Shown here: positions 35,098 through 43,014 of the stretch, piece after piece
How positions within the stretch are numbered: the first letter of the stretch is position 1
How the letters are laid out: the number at the start of each line of letters is the position of its first letter
From: an uncultured Clostridia bacterium
Lineage (GTDB): Bacteria > Bacillota > Clostridia > Oscillospirales > Acutalibacteraceae
Length of the DNA stretch: 64,000 nucleotides
NCBI GenBank assembly: GCA_947630835.1
Contig: CANRIZ010000011.1
Span: forward strand, 1-64,000
Reading direction: 5' to 3'
Made by a program: the position numbers and the translations under genes
Notes under the pieces: generated by a model
What the model was told of the DNA's origin: nothing
The model's input: only the letters and a program-made list of their open reading frames with translations
Databases searched by the model: none

Positions 35098-36279
35098 TTA
35101 ATTTGTTGCGGATTGCTTTTTCACCCTGCAGCTCAGCAGGACGGTTGATACAAACATCAGTATAAAGCAAATTCCCAAATAGCAGGGGAAAAAGCCTATG
35201 CCGCAAAGCCTTGAAAGCCAACCGAAAACTATGGGAGACAGCAGTATAGCCACATAGGAAAAGCCCATTTGCGTACCGATTACGGAGCCGGAAATCGAAG
35301 AGTCAAAATATTTTACCGTAAGCTGCGTCATATTCGGGAAAAGCGGCCCGTTCCCCAAACCCACAAGGAAAAGTCCCGCCGTCCCGAAAAAGGCGTTTTT
35401 TGTTAAAAGCAAAATAAGTATTGCCGCAAGCGTTATTCCCTGACCTATGTAAACTATTTTTTCGCTTGAAAGCTTATTTACCGCAAATCCGGAGATGAAT
35501 CTTCCGAGCGTAAGACCCGCAAAATAAAAGGTTACGAGCTTTGCGCCGTATTCGGGCGATAAGCCCCTTGCGTTTACAAGGAAAGTACTGCCCCAAACAA
35601 GGCAGGCGGCTTCAATACAGCAGGAGCCTACAAACACAAGCCATTGTATTCTGATTGCGGGATTTTTGCAAAGTACGGAAAATTTAACGGGCTTTTTGTT
35701 TTTAAAGCCGTCGCCGTATTCCTCGGACGACATCTTTTTCCAAAGCGGCATCGACAAAATCAAAACCGTAAGTATTGCAAGCTGGATATAAAACATTGTG
35801 CGATAGCCCATACGCCAACGCATATTATCCCTGATAAAAAGCGACATAAGATACGGGCTTAACGCCACGCCTACGCCGTAAAAGCAATGCAGGAAGTTCA
35901 TATGCGAAGCGCTGAAATGCTTTGCAACGAAGTTATTTAACGCAACGTCGACGGAGCCTGCGCCAAGTCCCTGCACAACGGCAAAAACGCACAGCCAAAG
36001 CATATTTTTTGAAAAAGAACAGCCTATAAGCGCTATTACCGTAAGGGCCGTGCTCAGAACCATAGTGGGCGCGGTTTTTAATTTTTTAACAACCCGTTCG
36101 CTTGAAAAGCTTGAAACTATCGTGCCCAGCGATATAATGAACGAAACCAAACTTACGCTTGAAACGTCGACGTTAAATTCGGGGTAAATTGCAGGCCAGG
36201 CGCTTCCCAACAGAGAATCGGGTATTCCGAGGCCTATATAAGCTGTAAAAATAACTGCCAATAAAGCGGTTGCCGCCAT
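35098..36279 (-). CDS. Major facilitator superfamily permease
   Basis: 393 residues with about twelve membrane helices. The N-terminal TAYIGLGIPDSLLGSAWPAIYPEF, the loop motif after helix 2 and GLGAGSVDVALNNFVAKHF in helix 4 resemble the FucP/YbjJ-like MFS branch, often sugar permeases. Substrate unknown. It starts 36 bases after the thioredoxin-reductase-like gene on the same strand, with AAAGGACG as site, so cotranscription is likely. A putative stem follows its stop. Confidence 0.88.
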   Translation of the reverse strand: MAATALLAVIFTAYIGLGIPDSLLGSAWPAIYPEFNVDVSSVSLVSFIISLGTIVSSFSSERVVKKLKTAPTMVLSTALTVIALIGCSFSKNMLWLCVFAVVQGLGAGSVDVALNNFVAKHFSASHMNFLHCFYGVGVALSPYLMSLFIRDNMRWRMGYRTMFYIQLAILTVLILSMPLWKKMSSEEYGDGFKNKKPVKFSVLCKNPAIRIQWLVFVGSCCIEAACLVWGSTFLVNARGLSPEYGAKLVTFYFAGLTLGRFISGFAVNKLSSEKIVYIGQGITLAAILILLLTKNAFFGTAGLFLVGLGNGPLFPNMTQLTVKYFDSSISGSVIGTQMGFSYVAILLSPIVFGWLSRLCGIGFFPCYLGICFILMFVSTVLLSCRVKKQSATN

Positions 36280-36315
36280 AACTGCGTCCTTTCACGGCTG
36301 TAAGCGCCGATTAAA

Positions 36316-37182
36316 TTATTGTATTTTTTTCGATTTTGCAAGATAAGAAATTGCGCTGTGCAGCGCAGTATTGCCTTCGCCGACCGCCTTTGTTATCTGA
36401 TAAGGAGCGCCCGTGCAGTCGCCCGCCGCAAAACAGCCGTCAATATTTGTTTTCATTTCCCTGTCAACGGTTATTTTTCCGTTTTCGGTTTTGAGCTTGC
36501 CGAAAAGTATATCCGCCGCCGCGGACCGCTTCAGAAAAAATATACCGTCGACCTTTATTTTATCTCCGTTTTTAAGCTCGATTTCTTCAACTCGGCTTTT
36601 GCCGCATACCGCTTCTATGCCGCTGTCGGGCTTAATAATGTTATCCCTTTCGAGCTTACTTGCGAAACTGCTGAAATAATATACCCTTTTAGCAATTTCG
36701 CTGAGGAAAACCGCTTCCGCCTCTTCCTCGGGAGAATCGCAGAAAACCGCTATGGTTTTGCCTTTGAACAGATTGCCGTCGCAGGTTGCGCAATAGCTTA
36801 CGCCCTTGCCGACAAATTCCCTTTCGCCTTTTACGGGCTTTGTCGTTTCGGCGCCCGTTGCGATTATTACGCAGCTTGCTTCGAACTCCTTTAAATTTGC
36901 AAGCAAGGTAAAATGTCCGCCGCCGCCGTAAATTCCCGTGATTTTTTCCTTTGTAACGGCTATACCCATTTTATCCAAATGCGTTTTGAACATTTCGTTA
37001 AGCTCAGCTCCGCTTATTTCGGGCAGCCCGGGATAGTTTTGTATAAGATTTGAAGAATTAACCTTACCGCTCAAATCTCCGCTTCCGAAAAGGAAAAAGG
37101 ACTTCCCTCTGATTTTTGCGTTAATCGCCGCGGAAATTCCCGCAGGGCCGTCGCCTATTATCGCAATATCCGCCTTGCTCAT
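36316..37182 (-). CDS. Thioredoxin reductase-like FAD/NAD(P)-dependent oxidoreductase
   Basis: 288 residues from the ATG at 37182 (AAGGTGAT site); a longer frame from 37257 has no family match. It has the FAD loop IIGDGPAGISAAI, the redox-active CATC in SYCATCDG, a degenerate NAD(P) region (IAVFCDSPEEEAEAV rather than GGGxSAxEE) and the C-terminal FAD motif GCFAAGDCTGAPYQI. The altered pyridine-nucleotide loop raises the possibility that it does not reduce ordinary thioredoxin from NADPH; ferredoxin-type or unknown donors are known for related clostridial proteins. No thioredoxin gene is adjacent. Confidence 0.85.
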   Translation of the reverse strand: MSKADIAIIGDGPAGISAAINAKIRGKSFFLFGSGDLSGKVNSSNLIQNYPGLPEISGAELNEMFKTHLDKMGIAVTKEKITGIYGGGGHFTLLANLKEFEASCVIIATGAETTKPVKGEREFVGKGVSYCATCDGNLFKGKTIAVFCDSPEEEAEAVFLSEIAKRVYYFSSFASKLERDNIIKPDSGIEAVCGKSRVEEIELKNGDKIKVDGIFFLKRSAAADILFGKLKTENGKITVDREMKTNIDGCFAAGDCTGAPYQITKAVGEGNTALHSAISYLAKSKKIQ

Positions 37183-37229
37183 TATATCACCTTGAATTGA
37201 AAAATTATGCCCCTGAGCTTTGAAAAGAT

Positions 37230-37272
37230 AAACTTCCGTATGCCGAGCGCCGAGCATTTAACGGAAGTTTAA
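37230..37272 (-). terminator. Hairpin after the L,D-transpeptidase gene
   Basis: A 10-bp stem AAACTTCCGT/ACGGAAGTTT with an internal GC-rich loop that itself can pair (GCTCGGC...). It lies just beyond the transpeptidase stop on the minus strand, and the T tract is weak. Confidence 0.45.
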
Positions 37273-37287
37273 CCTTTTATTTCTTAA

Positions 37288-38109
37288 TTACCAAGGATTA
37301 TTCGGGTCGGGGTCGGTCGGGTCCCAGCCCTTTCTTGCGTCGTTTAAATCAATCCTTATAGGGCTTGGGGGAGTTATAGGCTCCTCGTTTGCGCTGTCGT
37401 AGATTATAACGGTTGTTCCCGCTTTGCAGTTGTCGTAAATCCACTTTGCGTCCTCAACGCTCAGCCTTACGCAGCCCTTGGAAGCCGCCTGACCGAGCTT
37501 GTTGTATTCGGCGGATTCAAGGTCGCTTTTGCTTTGCGTATAATAGGGCACGGAGTGGAAAAGAATATGACCCGTAATCCTTGTGGCGTATTGACCGTAA
37601 ACATTGCCTGTAAGCAGGCGCCACTCGTATTTGTCGGTGGTTGTAAAAGTACCGGTGGGCGTGCTGTCGTCAAGCCCGACCGAGCAGGTCATAGCCTTCT
37701 CCGCTTTGGTAAATTCGCCGTTTGCGTCGGCGGTGTAAACGGTAACGATATTTTGCTGCCTGTTTACCTTGAGCTGATATAATCCCTCGCCAACAGTTTT
37801 GTCGCCGGACGCTGCGCCCGTCAAAGAAGCGGCGGTAGTTTCCGGTTGAGTTGTCGTTATGGGGGAGGTAATAGGCTGTAAATTGATATTTGCGCTCGCC
37901 TCCGATTGGGGCGAAGCGGTGATAACAGCGGAATCCTCGGAGCTTATTCCGTTTTTGTTTACGCTGTGCTTTACCAATATGCCCACGGCTATTGCCGCAA
38001 CGGTTATAAAGCAGATTAAAGCAATTTTACCGATTAAAAACTTTTTCTTCCTTGCGGCGTTTTTCTTTTGTATGTTTTCATTTCTTTCCCGACGGGAATT
38101 ACCGTTCAT
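37288..38109 (-). CDS. Membrane-anchored L,D-transpeptidase (YkuD domain)
   Basis: 273 residues. A basic cytoplasmic N-terminus of about 25 residues precedes a membrane helix at about 27-46 and a Ser/Thr-rich linker (TSPITTTQPETTAASLTG). The YkuD domain follows, with LKVNRQQNIVTVY, the His in GHILFHSVPY and the catalytic SKGCVRLS (Cys nucleophile). It cross-links peptidoglycan or attaches proteins to it outside the cell. The C-terminal tail is Pro/Asp-rich. Monocistronic with its own promoter. Confidence 0.93.
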   Translation of the reverse strand: MNGNSRRERNENIQKKNAARKKKFLIGKIALICFITVAAIAVGILVKHSVNKNGISSEDSAVITASPQSEASANINLQPITSPITTTQPETTAASLTGAASGDKTVGEGLYQLKVNRQQNIVTVYTADANGEFTKAEKAMTCSVGLDDSTPTGTFTTTDKYEWRLLTGNVYGQYATRITGHILFHSVPYYTQSKSDLESAEYNKLGQAASKGCVRLSVEDAKWIYDNCKAGTTVIIYDSANEEPITPPSPIRIDLNDARKGWDPTDPDPNNPW

Positions 38110-38141
38110 TTAAATTTCTTCCTTTTTTAATCTTATTGTAT

Positions 38142-38170
38142 AGTATATTTTAGTTTGTTTCTTTTGTCAA
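38142..38170 (-). promoter_or_regulatory. Promoter of the L,D-transpeptidase gene
   Basis: TTGACA (38165-38170) and TATACT (38142-38147) on the minus strand, 17-base spacer. Confidence 0.8.
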
Positions 38171-38181
38171 CGCTTTTTGAC

Positions 38182-38210
38182 TTGAAAGGATGCGGATTTT
38201 GGGCTATACT
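38182..38210 (+). promoter_or_regulatory. Promoter of the PAP2 gene
   Basis: TTGAAA (38182-38187) and TATACT (38205-38210), 17-base spacer, divergent from the transpeptidase promoter. Confidence 0.7.
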
Positions 38211-38234
38211 GTTAGTTGAAAGGCGGGTGGATAT

Positions 38235-38726
38235 ATGACAAAGGAGAGCTATGAAAGGCTTATAAAACGTTTTGAAAACGGCAAGGCCGCCGCCGCTTTA
38301 AATGCGCTGGATAAAACTCTTACGGCTTTGGTATATGTTTCTTATCCGTCCCTGCTGTTTTATCTTTTCCTGTTTTCAAGGGAAAAATTATTAAAATCCG
38401 TGCTTGTACCGGCAATTATGCTCATTTTTGTAAGCGCGCTCAGAAAAATTATTGACAGGCCCAGACCTTATTATGCCTTTAACGTCAAACCCGTTATAAA
38501 AAAGGAAAAGACGGGCGAATCGATGCCGAGCCGCCATATATTTTCCGTCTTTATGATAGCGCTTACCTTTTTGTATTGCATACCCGTTTTGTCAATCCCT
38601 ATGCTTTTGGTGGGCGTAATTCTCGCCGCCGTCAGGGTTTTGGGCGGAGTACATTACCCCTCGGATGTTTTGGTCGGCGCGGCGATAGGTATAATTTCGG
38701 GTATAATCGGCTTTTTTGTTATATAG
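38235..38726 (+). CDS. PAP2-family membrane phosphatase
   Basis: 163 residues with about five membrane helices. All three PAP2 motifs are present: RKIIDRPRPY, SMPSRH and RVLGGVHYPSDV. Such proteins dephosphorylate undecaprenyl pyrophosphate or phosphatidic acid/phosphatidylglycerophosphate at the membrane; the choice between them cannot be made here. The start follows GGCGGGTGG, a weak site. It is divergent from the L,D-transpeptidase gene. Confidence 0.92.
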   Translation: MTKESYERLIKRFENGKAAAALNALDKTLTALVYVSYPSLLFYLFLFSREKLLKSVLVPAIMLIFVSALRKIIDRPRPYYAFNVKPVIKKEKTGESMPSRHIFSVFMIALTFLYCIPVLSIPMLLVGVILAAVRVLGGVHYPSDVLVGAAIGIISGIIGFFVI

Positions 38727-38760
38727 CTTAAACGGTTTTTAAAATTTGAATTTCCGACTA

Positions 38761-38798
38761 AAAAAATACAGCTCCCTTTTTCGGAAGCTGTGTTTTTT
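38761..38798. terminator. Bidirectional terminator between PAP2 and galT
   Basis: AAAAAATACAGCT (38761-38773) pairs with AGCTGTGTTTTTT (38786-38798); A and T tails serve both convergent genes. Confidence 0.85.
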
Positions 38799-40290
38799 AT
38801 ATTGTTTGTATAAATTTCATAAAGGCTTTTCTGCCCTCGTCGGTGCATTTGTAAACGCCTGCGTCCTCAAGCACCCCGACGAAAACCTTGCCGACCTCTT
38901 TTTTGAGTATTTCGTCAACGTTTTCGCTTGTTATTTTTTCGTAATTTCCTTTAAAACCGTCAACCCAGTCCGCGTGCTTTTTAAGCTCGTCGTCCGAACG
39001 AATATCCTTGTTTTCCACAATGTATTCGCCGAGCTTCGCAAGCTCCCCTTTAAGCCTTGACGGCAGTACCGCAAGCCCCATAACCTCTATAAGTCCTATA
39101 TTTTCCTTTTTTATATGGTGGTAAACCTGATGCGGGTGGTAAATTCCGAGGGGATATTCCTCGGTCGTGAGATTGTTGCGAAGCGCAAGGTCAAGCTCGT
39201 ATATGCCGTCTGTTTTTCTTGCTATGGGCGTTATCGTGTTGTGCGGCTCGTTTTCCGTGTAGGCGAAAATGCAGGCGTCCTCGTCGGTATAATTTCTCCA
39301 TTTGTTTAGTATAACGTCGGCAAGCTCGATTATTTCATCGCAGTCCTTTGAACGCAGTCTGATAACCGAAAGCGGCCATTTTACTATACCCGCCTCCACG
39401 TTTTCATAGCCCTTAACGGTAAAATGCTTTTCTATGGGCGCTTTTGCCATGGCGAAGGTGTAATGACCACCCTGGTAGTGGTCGTGGGAGAGTATAGAGC
39501 CGCCTACTATGGGCAGGTCGGCATTCGAGCCGAGGAAATAGTGGGGGAACAGCTTTACAAAATCAAAAAGCTTTTTAAACGTAGCCTTCTCTATTTTCAT
39601 AGGCGTATGCTCGCCGTTGAAAACTATGCAATGCTCATTGTAATAAACATACGGAGAATACTGAAAACCCCATTGAGAGCCGTTTACGGTAACGGGTATA
39701 ACCCTGTGATTTTGCCTTGCGGGGAAATTTACGGTTCCGCTGTAGCCCTCGCATTCTTTGCAGAGAAGGCATTTCGGATAGCCCGACTGCTTTTGAAGCT
39801 TCGCCGCCGCAATCGCCTTGGGGTCCTTTTCGGGCTTTGAAAGGTTAATAGAAATATCAATATCGCCGTATTTGCTTTGGACGCTCCAGCGCATATCCTT
39901 TTTTATCCTGTATCTTCTGATATAGTCGCTGTCGCAGCTGAGGCGGTAAAAATAATCGGTAGCGCTTTCGGGGCTGATTTTATAAAGGGAGTAGAATTTT
40001 TCAATCACTTCGTGCGGCATAGGCATAAGGCATGCCATAAGCCGGGCGTCGAGCAAATCGCGGTAAACAACGCTGTTGTTTTCGAGTACGCCGTTCTCCG
40101 CCGCAAAGTCGAGCAATTCGCGCAGAGTGCTTTCAAGGTCAATATTGACAAAATCCTCCTCGGGTTCTTCGTATTCGTAAAGCTTTAAAACTTCAATTAT
40201 TCTGTTTGTAACGTAAATACGGTCGCAATCCTTGATAAGCTCCTTTTCGATTCCGTAGCAAACGAGCTTTTTTATGCTTTCGTATATCAT
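38797..40290 (-). CDS. galT: UDP-glucose-hexose-1-phosphate uridylyltransferase, class II GalT
   Basis: About 497 residues from the ATG at 40290 (AGGGGAA site). It belongs to the Firmicutes class II GalT family: SHDHYQGGHYTF contains the catalytic His region, and CLLCKECEGYSG and GIYHPHQVYHHIKKENIGLIEVMG are family blocks. It exchanges UMP between UDP-glucose and galactose-1-phosphate in the Leloir pathway. No galK or galE neighbours it. Monocistronic. Confidence 0.93.
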   Translation of the reverse strand: MIYESIKKLVCYGIEKELIKDCDRIYVTNRIIEVLKLYEYEEPEEDFVNIDLESTLRELLDFAAENGVLENNSVVYRDLLDARLMACLMPMPHEVIEKFYSLYKISPESATDYFYRLSCDSDYIRRYRIKKDMRWSVQSKYGDIDISINLSKPEKDPKAIAAAKLQKQSGYPKCLLCKECEGYSGTVNFPARQNHRVIPVTVNGSQWGFQYSPYVYYNEHCIVFNGEHTPMKIEKATFKKLFDFVKLFPHYFLGSNADLPIVGGSILSHDHYQGGHYTFAMAKAPIEKHFTVKGYENVEAGIVKWPLSVIRLRSKDCDEIIELADVILNKWRNYTDEDACIFAYTENEPHNTITPIARKTDGIYELDLALRNNLTTEEYPLGIYHPHQVYHHIKKENIGLIEVMGLAVLPSRLKGELAKLGEYIVENKDIRSDDELKKHADWVDGFKGNYEKITSENVDEILKKEVGKVFVGVLEDAGVYKCTDEGRKAFMKFIQTI

Positions 40291-40323
40291 TTTAATTTCC
40301 CCTTGCAACTTAAATTTAAAAAT

Positions 40324-40352
40324 ATTCTATCATTTTTCTTTTTAATTTACAA
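40324..40352 (-). promoter_or_regulatory. Promoter of galT
   Basis: On the minus strand TTGTAA (40347-40352) and TAGAAT (40324-40329) with a 17-base spacer. Confidence 0.65.
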
Positions 40353-40393
40353 CCTCAAAAGGCAAATTGTTTTCATTTAATACGGGGCGTTTT

Positions 40394-40436
40394 TTGTTTT
40401 CCCGCAAAAAACAAAACCGCCGGTGAACCGACGGTC
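40394..40436 (-). terminator. Terminator of the first dockerin gene
   Basis: ACCGTCGGT and ACCGGCGGT pair on the minus strand (40427-40435 with 40416-40424), followed by TTTGTTTTTT. Confidence 0.85.
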
Positions 40437-40482
40437 TTGCGCTTTGCTTTTTTGTTTATTTAAGCGGTATATTTTTTGTAAA

Positions 40483-41097
40483 TTATCTTTCGTTAACGGT
40501 AATCGTAAATATTATCTCTTTTTCTACTTGGCTTTGGTCAAATACAACGACATATTTTAAATCCAAATCGTATGTGCCGGGGGCTTTTGCGATGATTTTA
40601 AAGTACTGCAATCCGGCTCCGCCGACTATATCTTCAGGTTCGGGAGAATCATGGCTTTCCTCAATTTCAATACCGCTTCCTGTATAGGGATCCCATGTTA
40701 GCGTGGGCTTCCAAGCATGATAAGTAATGCTAAGTCCGGGATCAAGGGTATATTCCTGACCTACGGTAAGCTCCAAATTTACCCTGAATACGTCGAGCTC
40801 CGCGCAGTATTTGAGTATCTGCTTTGCGTCAAGCGTGTTTATTTTGCCGTCCATATTAACGTCTGCGGCATACTTTTGCTCCTCGTCCAATTCTTTAACA
40901 GAAGCTATATAGCTTAGAACCGCTTTTGCGTCCGAAACCGTTATGTCGCTGAGCCTTTTATCGACGTTGCCCAAAGCGTTTAAATTTTTTTCCGGTATGT
41001 CGGTATAATAATATGCCGTTGCGTTAAGCGGAATCAGGCTTACAAGCATAACGAGCGAAAGAATTGCCGTTACTGATTTTAATAAGGTTTTTTTCAT
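40483..41097 (-). CDS. Secreted dockerin-like protein with a C-terminal beta domain
   Basis: 204 residues. A signal peptide (MKKTLLKSVTAILSLVMLVS, cleavage near NATA) is followed by a dockerin-like pair of helices: a degenerate first repeat (LSDITVSDAKAVLSYIAS) and a clear Ca2+ loop DVNMDGKINTLDAKQIL. The last 100 residues form a beta-rich module (VGQEYTLDPG, YFKIIAKAPGTYDLDLKYV) that resembles chagasin-like/Ig-like inhibitor folds. It is paralogous to the gene at 41374-42066. Dockerins bind cohesins; no cohesin gene lies in the window. Confidence 0.75.
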   Translation of the reverse strand: MKKTLLKSVTAILSLVMLVSLIPLNATAYYYTDIPEKNLNALGNVDKRLSDITVSDAKAVLSYIASVKELDEEQKYAADVNMDGKINTLDAKQILKYCAELDVFRVNLELTVGQEYTLDPGLSITYHAWKPTLTWDPYTGSGIEIEESHDSPEPEDIVGGAGLQYFKIIAKAPGTYDLDLKYVVVFDQSQVEKEIIFTITVNER

Positions 41098-41133
41098 AAA
41101 ACACTACCTCCCAATAATATTAATTGTACTATT

Positions 41134-41162
41134 ATTTTAACATTCGACACAATAAATGTCAA
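41134..41162 (-). promoter_or_regulatory. Promoter of the first dockerin gene
   Basis: On the minus strand TTGACA (41157-41162) and TAAAAT (41134-41139), 17-base spacer. Confidence 0.8.
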
Positions 41163-41292
41163 CGAAACACAAATATTTTTATGCAAATATGCCAAATAAA
41201 TCAATTTACAATGCCCAAAAATAGCCGTGGGGGGGGGTATTTCCAGTTTATGGGATATAATTTGTGCAATTTGTATAAGCGGAAAATTTCGC

Positions 41293-41352
41293 CTAAAAAA
41301 GAGAAGCCGTATTTTTGCTTAGCTTTCTTTCGGCAAAGCAAAATATACGGCT
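41293..41352 (-). terminator. Terminator of the second dockerin gene
   Basis: AGCCGTATATTTTGCTT and AAGCAAAAATACGGCT pair on the minus strand, followed by TCTCTTTTTT. Confidence 0.85.
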
Positions 41353-41373
41353 GTTTGTTAGTATTAAATTAGT

Positions 41374-42066
41374 TTATTTAGTAACGGTTAAAGTGTAAAT
41401 AACTTCTTTTTCAACGATATTTGTTTCGGAATTTTTAAATTTAAAATCAAAGATGTATGTTCCGGCAGATTTTGGAGTTAAAATGTAGCGATACATAATG
41501 TCTTCATATGCCGGAGGATAGTCGGGAGGTATTGCTTTGTCCAATTCCTTTTCTACACAAATACCGTCTGTGGGAGTAACCTCTTGGACGCCGTCTGTGG
41601 GAGTAACCTCATAAACGCTGTCCGAAGGAGCAGCTTCACAGCTCCAGGAGAGATTTCCCTTTTTATACATCCAATAGGTTTTATATTCCTGACCAACGCT
41701 AAGCTTTACATCGACTTTGAACACATTATCGGAGTTTGCGCAAACATGCAATAATTTAATCGCGTCCAAAACAGTGATTTGACCGTCAATATTTATATCG
41801 TGATCTTCATCCAAAAAAGAGTCTGTTCTTTCTTCGTAGGCGATGCGTTTTAAAATCAAAACAACGTCGGCAACCGTTATTTTACCGTCATTATTAATGT
41901 CGCCGAATTTGTTTAATGTATCCTGAGTGATATCCTTTAGCGTGTCATATAAATCCTCTTTCACTATCACTCCCGTACTGTATCCGAATGCGCCGACGGG
42001 AAGTAAGCTTACAAGCATAACGAGAGAAAGAACTACTGTAATTATTTTTAAAAAATTTTTTTTCAT
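41374..42066 (-). CDS. Secreted dockerin-like protein, paralogue with internal tandem repeat
   Basis: 230 residues. A signal peptide (MKKNFLKIITVVLSLVMLVS, cleavage near GAFG) is followed by two complete dockerin Ca2+ repeats, GDINNDGKITVADVVLILKRIA and DINIDGQITVLDAIKLLHVC. The beta module follows (VGQEYKTYWM ... YILTPKSAGTYIFDFKFK). Compared with its paralogue it carries an insertion of a 9-residue repeat, VYEVTPTDG then VQEVTPTDG, in the presumed loop. It has its own promoter and a leader of about 180 bases. It may act in a cohesin-dockerin assembly or on the cell surface; that is inference. Confidence 0.78.
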   Translation of the reverse strand: MKKNFLKIITVVLSLVMLVSLLPVGAFGYSTGVIVKEDLYDTLKDITQDTLNKFGDINNDGKITVADVVLILKRIAYEERTDSFLDEDHDINIDGQITVLDAIKLLHVCANSDNVFKVDVKLSVGQEYKTYWMYKKGNLSWSCEAAPSDSVYEVTPTDGVQEVTPTDGICVEKELDKAIPPDYPPAYEDIMYRYILTPKSAGTYIFDFKFKNSETNIVEKEVIYTLTVTK

Positions 42067-42251
42067 TTTAAAACTCCTCTTCTTTAATAATCTAAATGTA
42101 CTAATCGTTTCATAATAAGTAAAAATGTGACTTATAAGTTTTTAACAAAATAAGCTTGAGCGAATAAGCATACTATTCAAAAGTCATCGGGATCATATCC
42201 TTTCGTAAAATTTGTAATAATATAAATAACATATTATTAAACCACACCATT

Positions 42252-42281
42252 ATTTTACGCTAATATACAAAAAAATGTCAA
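42252..42281 (-). promoter_or_regulatory. Probable promoter of the second dockerin gene
   Basis: On the minus strand TTGACA (42276-42281) and TAAAAT (42252-42257), 18-base spacer. The transcript would have a leader of about 180 bases. No gene is seen in 42067-42475; it holds this promoter and leader and the terminator at 42371-42418. Confidence 0.6.
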
Positions 42282-42370
42282 CCATTTAAAGGCATTTTAT
42301 TTAAATTTACCTAAAATTAACGCAAAGAAGAAAGTTGGCCTTTTATTTGTAAAAACTGCTTGAATGTAAT

Positions 42371-42418
42371 TTGTTTTGCGGCGCAAAACAAACAGGGACA
42401 GAAAAAATCTGCCCCTGT
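42371..42418 (-). terminator. Terminator of the SOS-controlled small gene
   Basis: ACAGGGGCAGA/TCTGTCCCTGT stem (42408-42418 with 42392-42402), followed on the minus strand by a second perfect 9-bp palindrome TTGTTTTGC/GCAAAACAA (42371-42391). Confidence 0.7.
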
Positions 42419-42475
42419 CTGCCTTGTGTGTGAAAAAATCTATGAAGAGAAAAGAGAATAGCTTGTTAATGAGCT

Positions 42476-42727
42476 TTAAGCAACGTCAAAGCCCTTGCGG
42501 TAAGGCTTGCTTTTATCGGCCTTTCTGCCGTTTATTATTTTAAGCCTCGCGCATTTGCGCCCGCTTTTTCTTATATTGTTTTTGTTCTTGTTCCTGCGGT
42601 AATTTAAAACTATAATCCTTTTTATGCGCTGTTCGAATTTGATTACTTCCTTTTCGTGAATAAAGCCGTATATCAAAAGCGCACAGAGTATGAATTCTAT
42701 TGCGGTTTTTAAAATTACAGATAACAT
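42476..42727 (-). CDS. Small single-pass membrane protein under LexA control
   Basis: 83 residues. A single membrane helix at about residues 4-23 is followed by a strongly basic cytoplasmic or surface tail (RIKRIIVLNYRRNKNKNN...), ending in GFDVA. I recognise no family. The ATG follows GGAGG by 9 bases. The promoter carries a perfect LexA box, so it should be induced by DNA damage. Size, single helix and SOS control recall SosA/YneA-type cell division inhibitors, but there is no sequence similarity or LysM domain that I can see; the comparison is by analogy. Confidence 0.72.
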   Translation of the reverse strand: MLSVILKTAIEFILCALLIYGFIHEKEVIKFEQRIKRIIVLNYRRNKNKNNIRKSGRKCARLKIINGRKADKSKPYRKGFDVA

Positions 42728-42751
42728 TTCGTTTGCCTCCCTTTATTTAAC

Positions 42752-42763
42752 GAACATTCGTTC
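42752..42763 (-). promoter_or_regulatory. LexA (SOS) box
   Basis: CGAAC-ATTC-GTTC matches the Gram-positive LexA operator GAACnnnnGTTC perfectly. It lies just downstream of the -10 element. A second, degenerate half-site (GAACATTTGT on the minus strand, ending near 42820) borders the -35. Confidence 0.85.
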
Positions 42764-42780
42764 TTGTTGATTACAGCTTT

Positions 42781-42808
42781 ATTATAGCAGGAATTTTTAA
42801 TTTGTCAA
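42781..42808 (-). promoter_or_regulatory. Promoter of the SOS-controlled gene
   Basis: On the minus strand TTGACA (42803-42808) and TATAAT (42781-42786) with a 16-base spacer. Confidence 0.88.
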
Positions 42809-42951
42809 TACAAATGTTCGGAATATTTCTAAATAAAGTACCGAAAAAAGGACTTATCCCAAAATACAGGTCAAAAATCGCAAAAAAACGCAAAAATTAA
42901 AAAAATCATAATTTTTCTTCAAATACTATTTAATAATAATAAAAAATTTGT

Positions 42952-42957
42952 TATAAT
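42952..42957 (+). promoter_or_regulatory. Possible -10 element of the obg operon
   Basis: TATAAT about 57 bases before the obg start; no good -35 is seen at the proper distance (TTTAAT at 42929-42934 is the nearest). Confidence 0.35.
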
Positions 42958-43014
42958 TATTCGGTTAAAAAATTTATCACCGTAAAATTATAAGGTTTAA
43001 AGGAATTAAAGCCT

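Noticed and set aside
41124-41372. 82-codon plus-strand frame between the dockerin genes
   Set aside because: It crosses the promoter of one gene and the terminator of the other, has no ribosome site and includes the G9 run.
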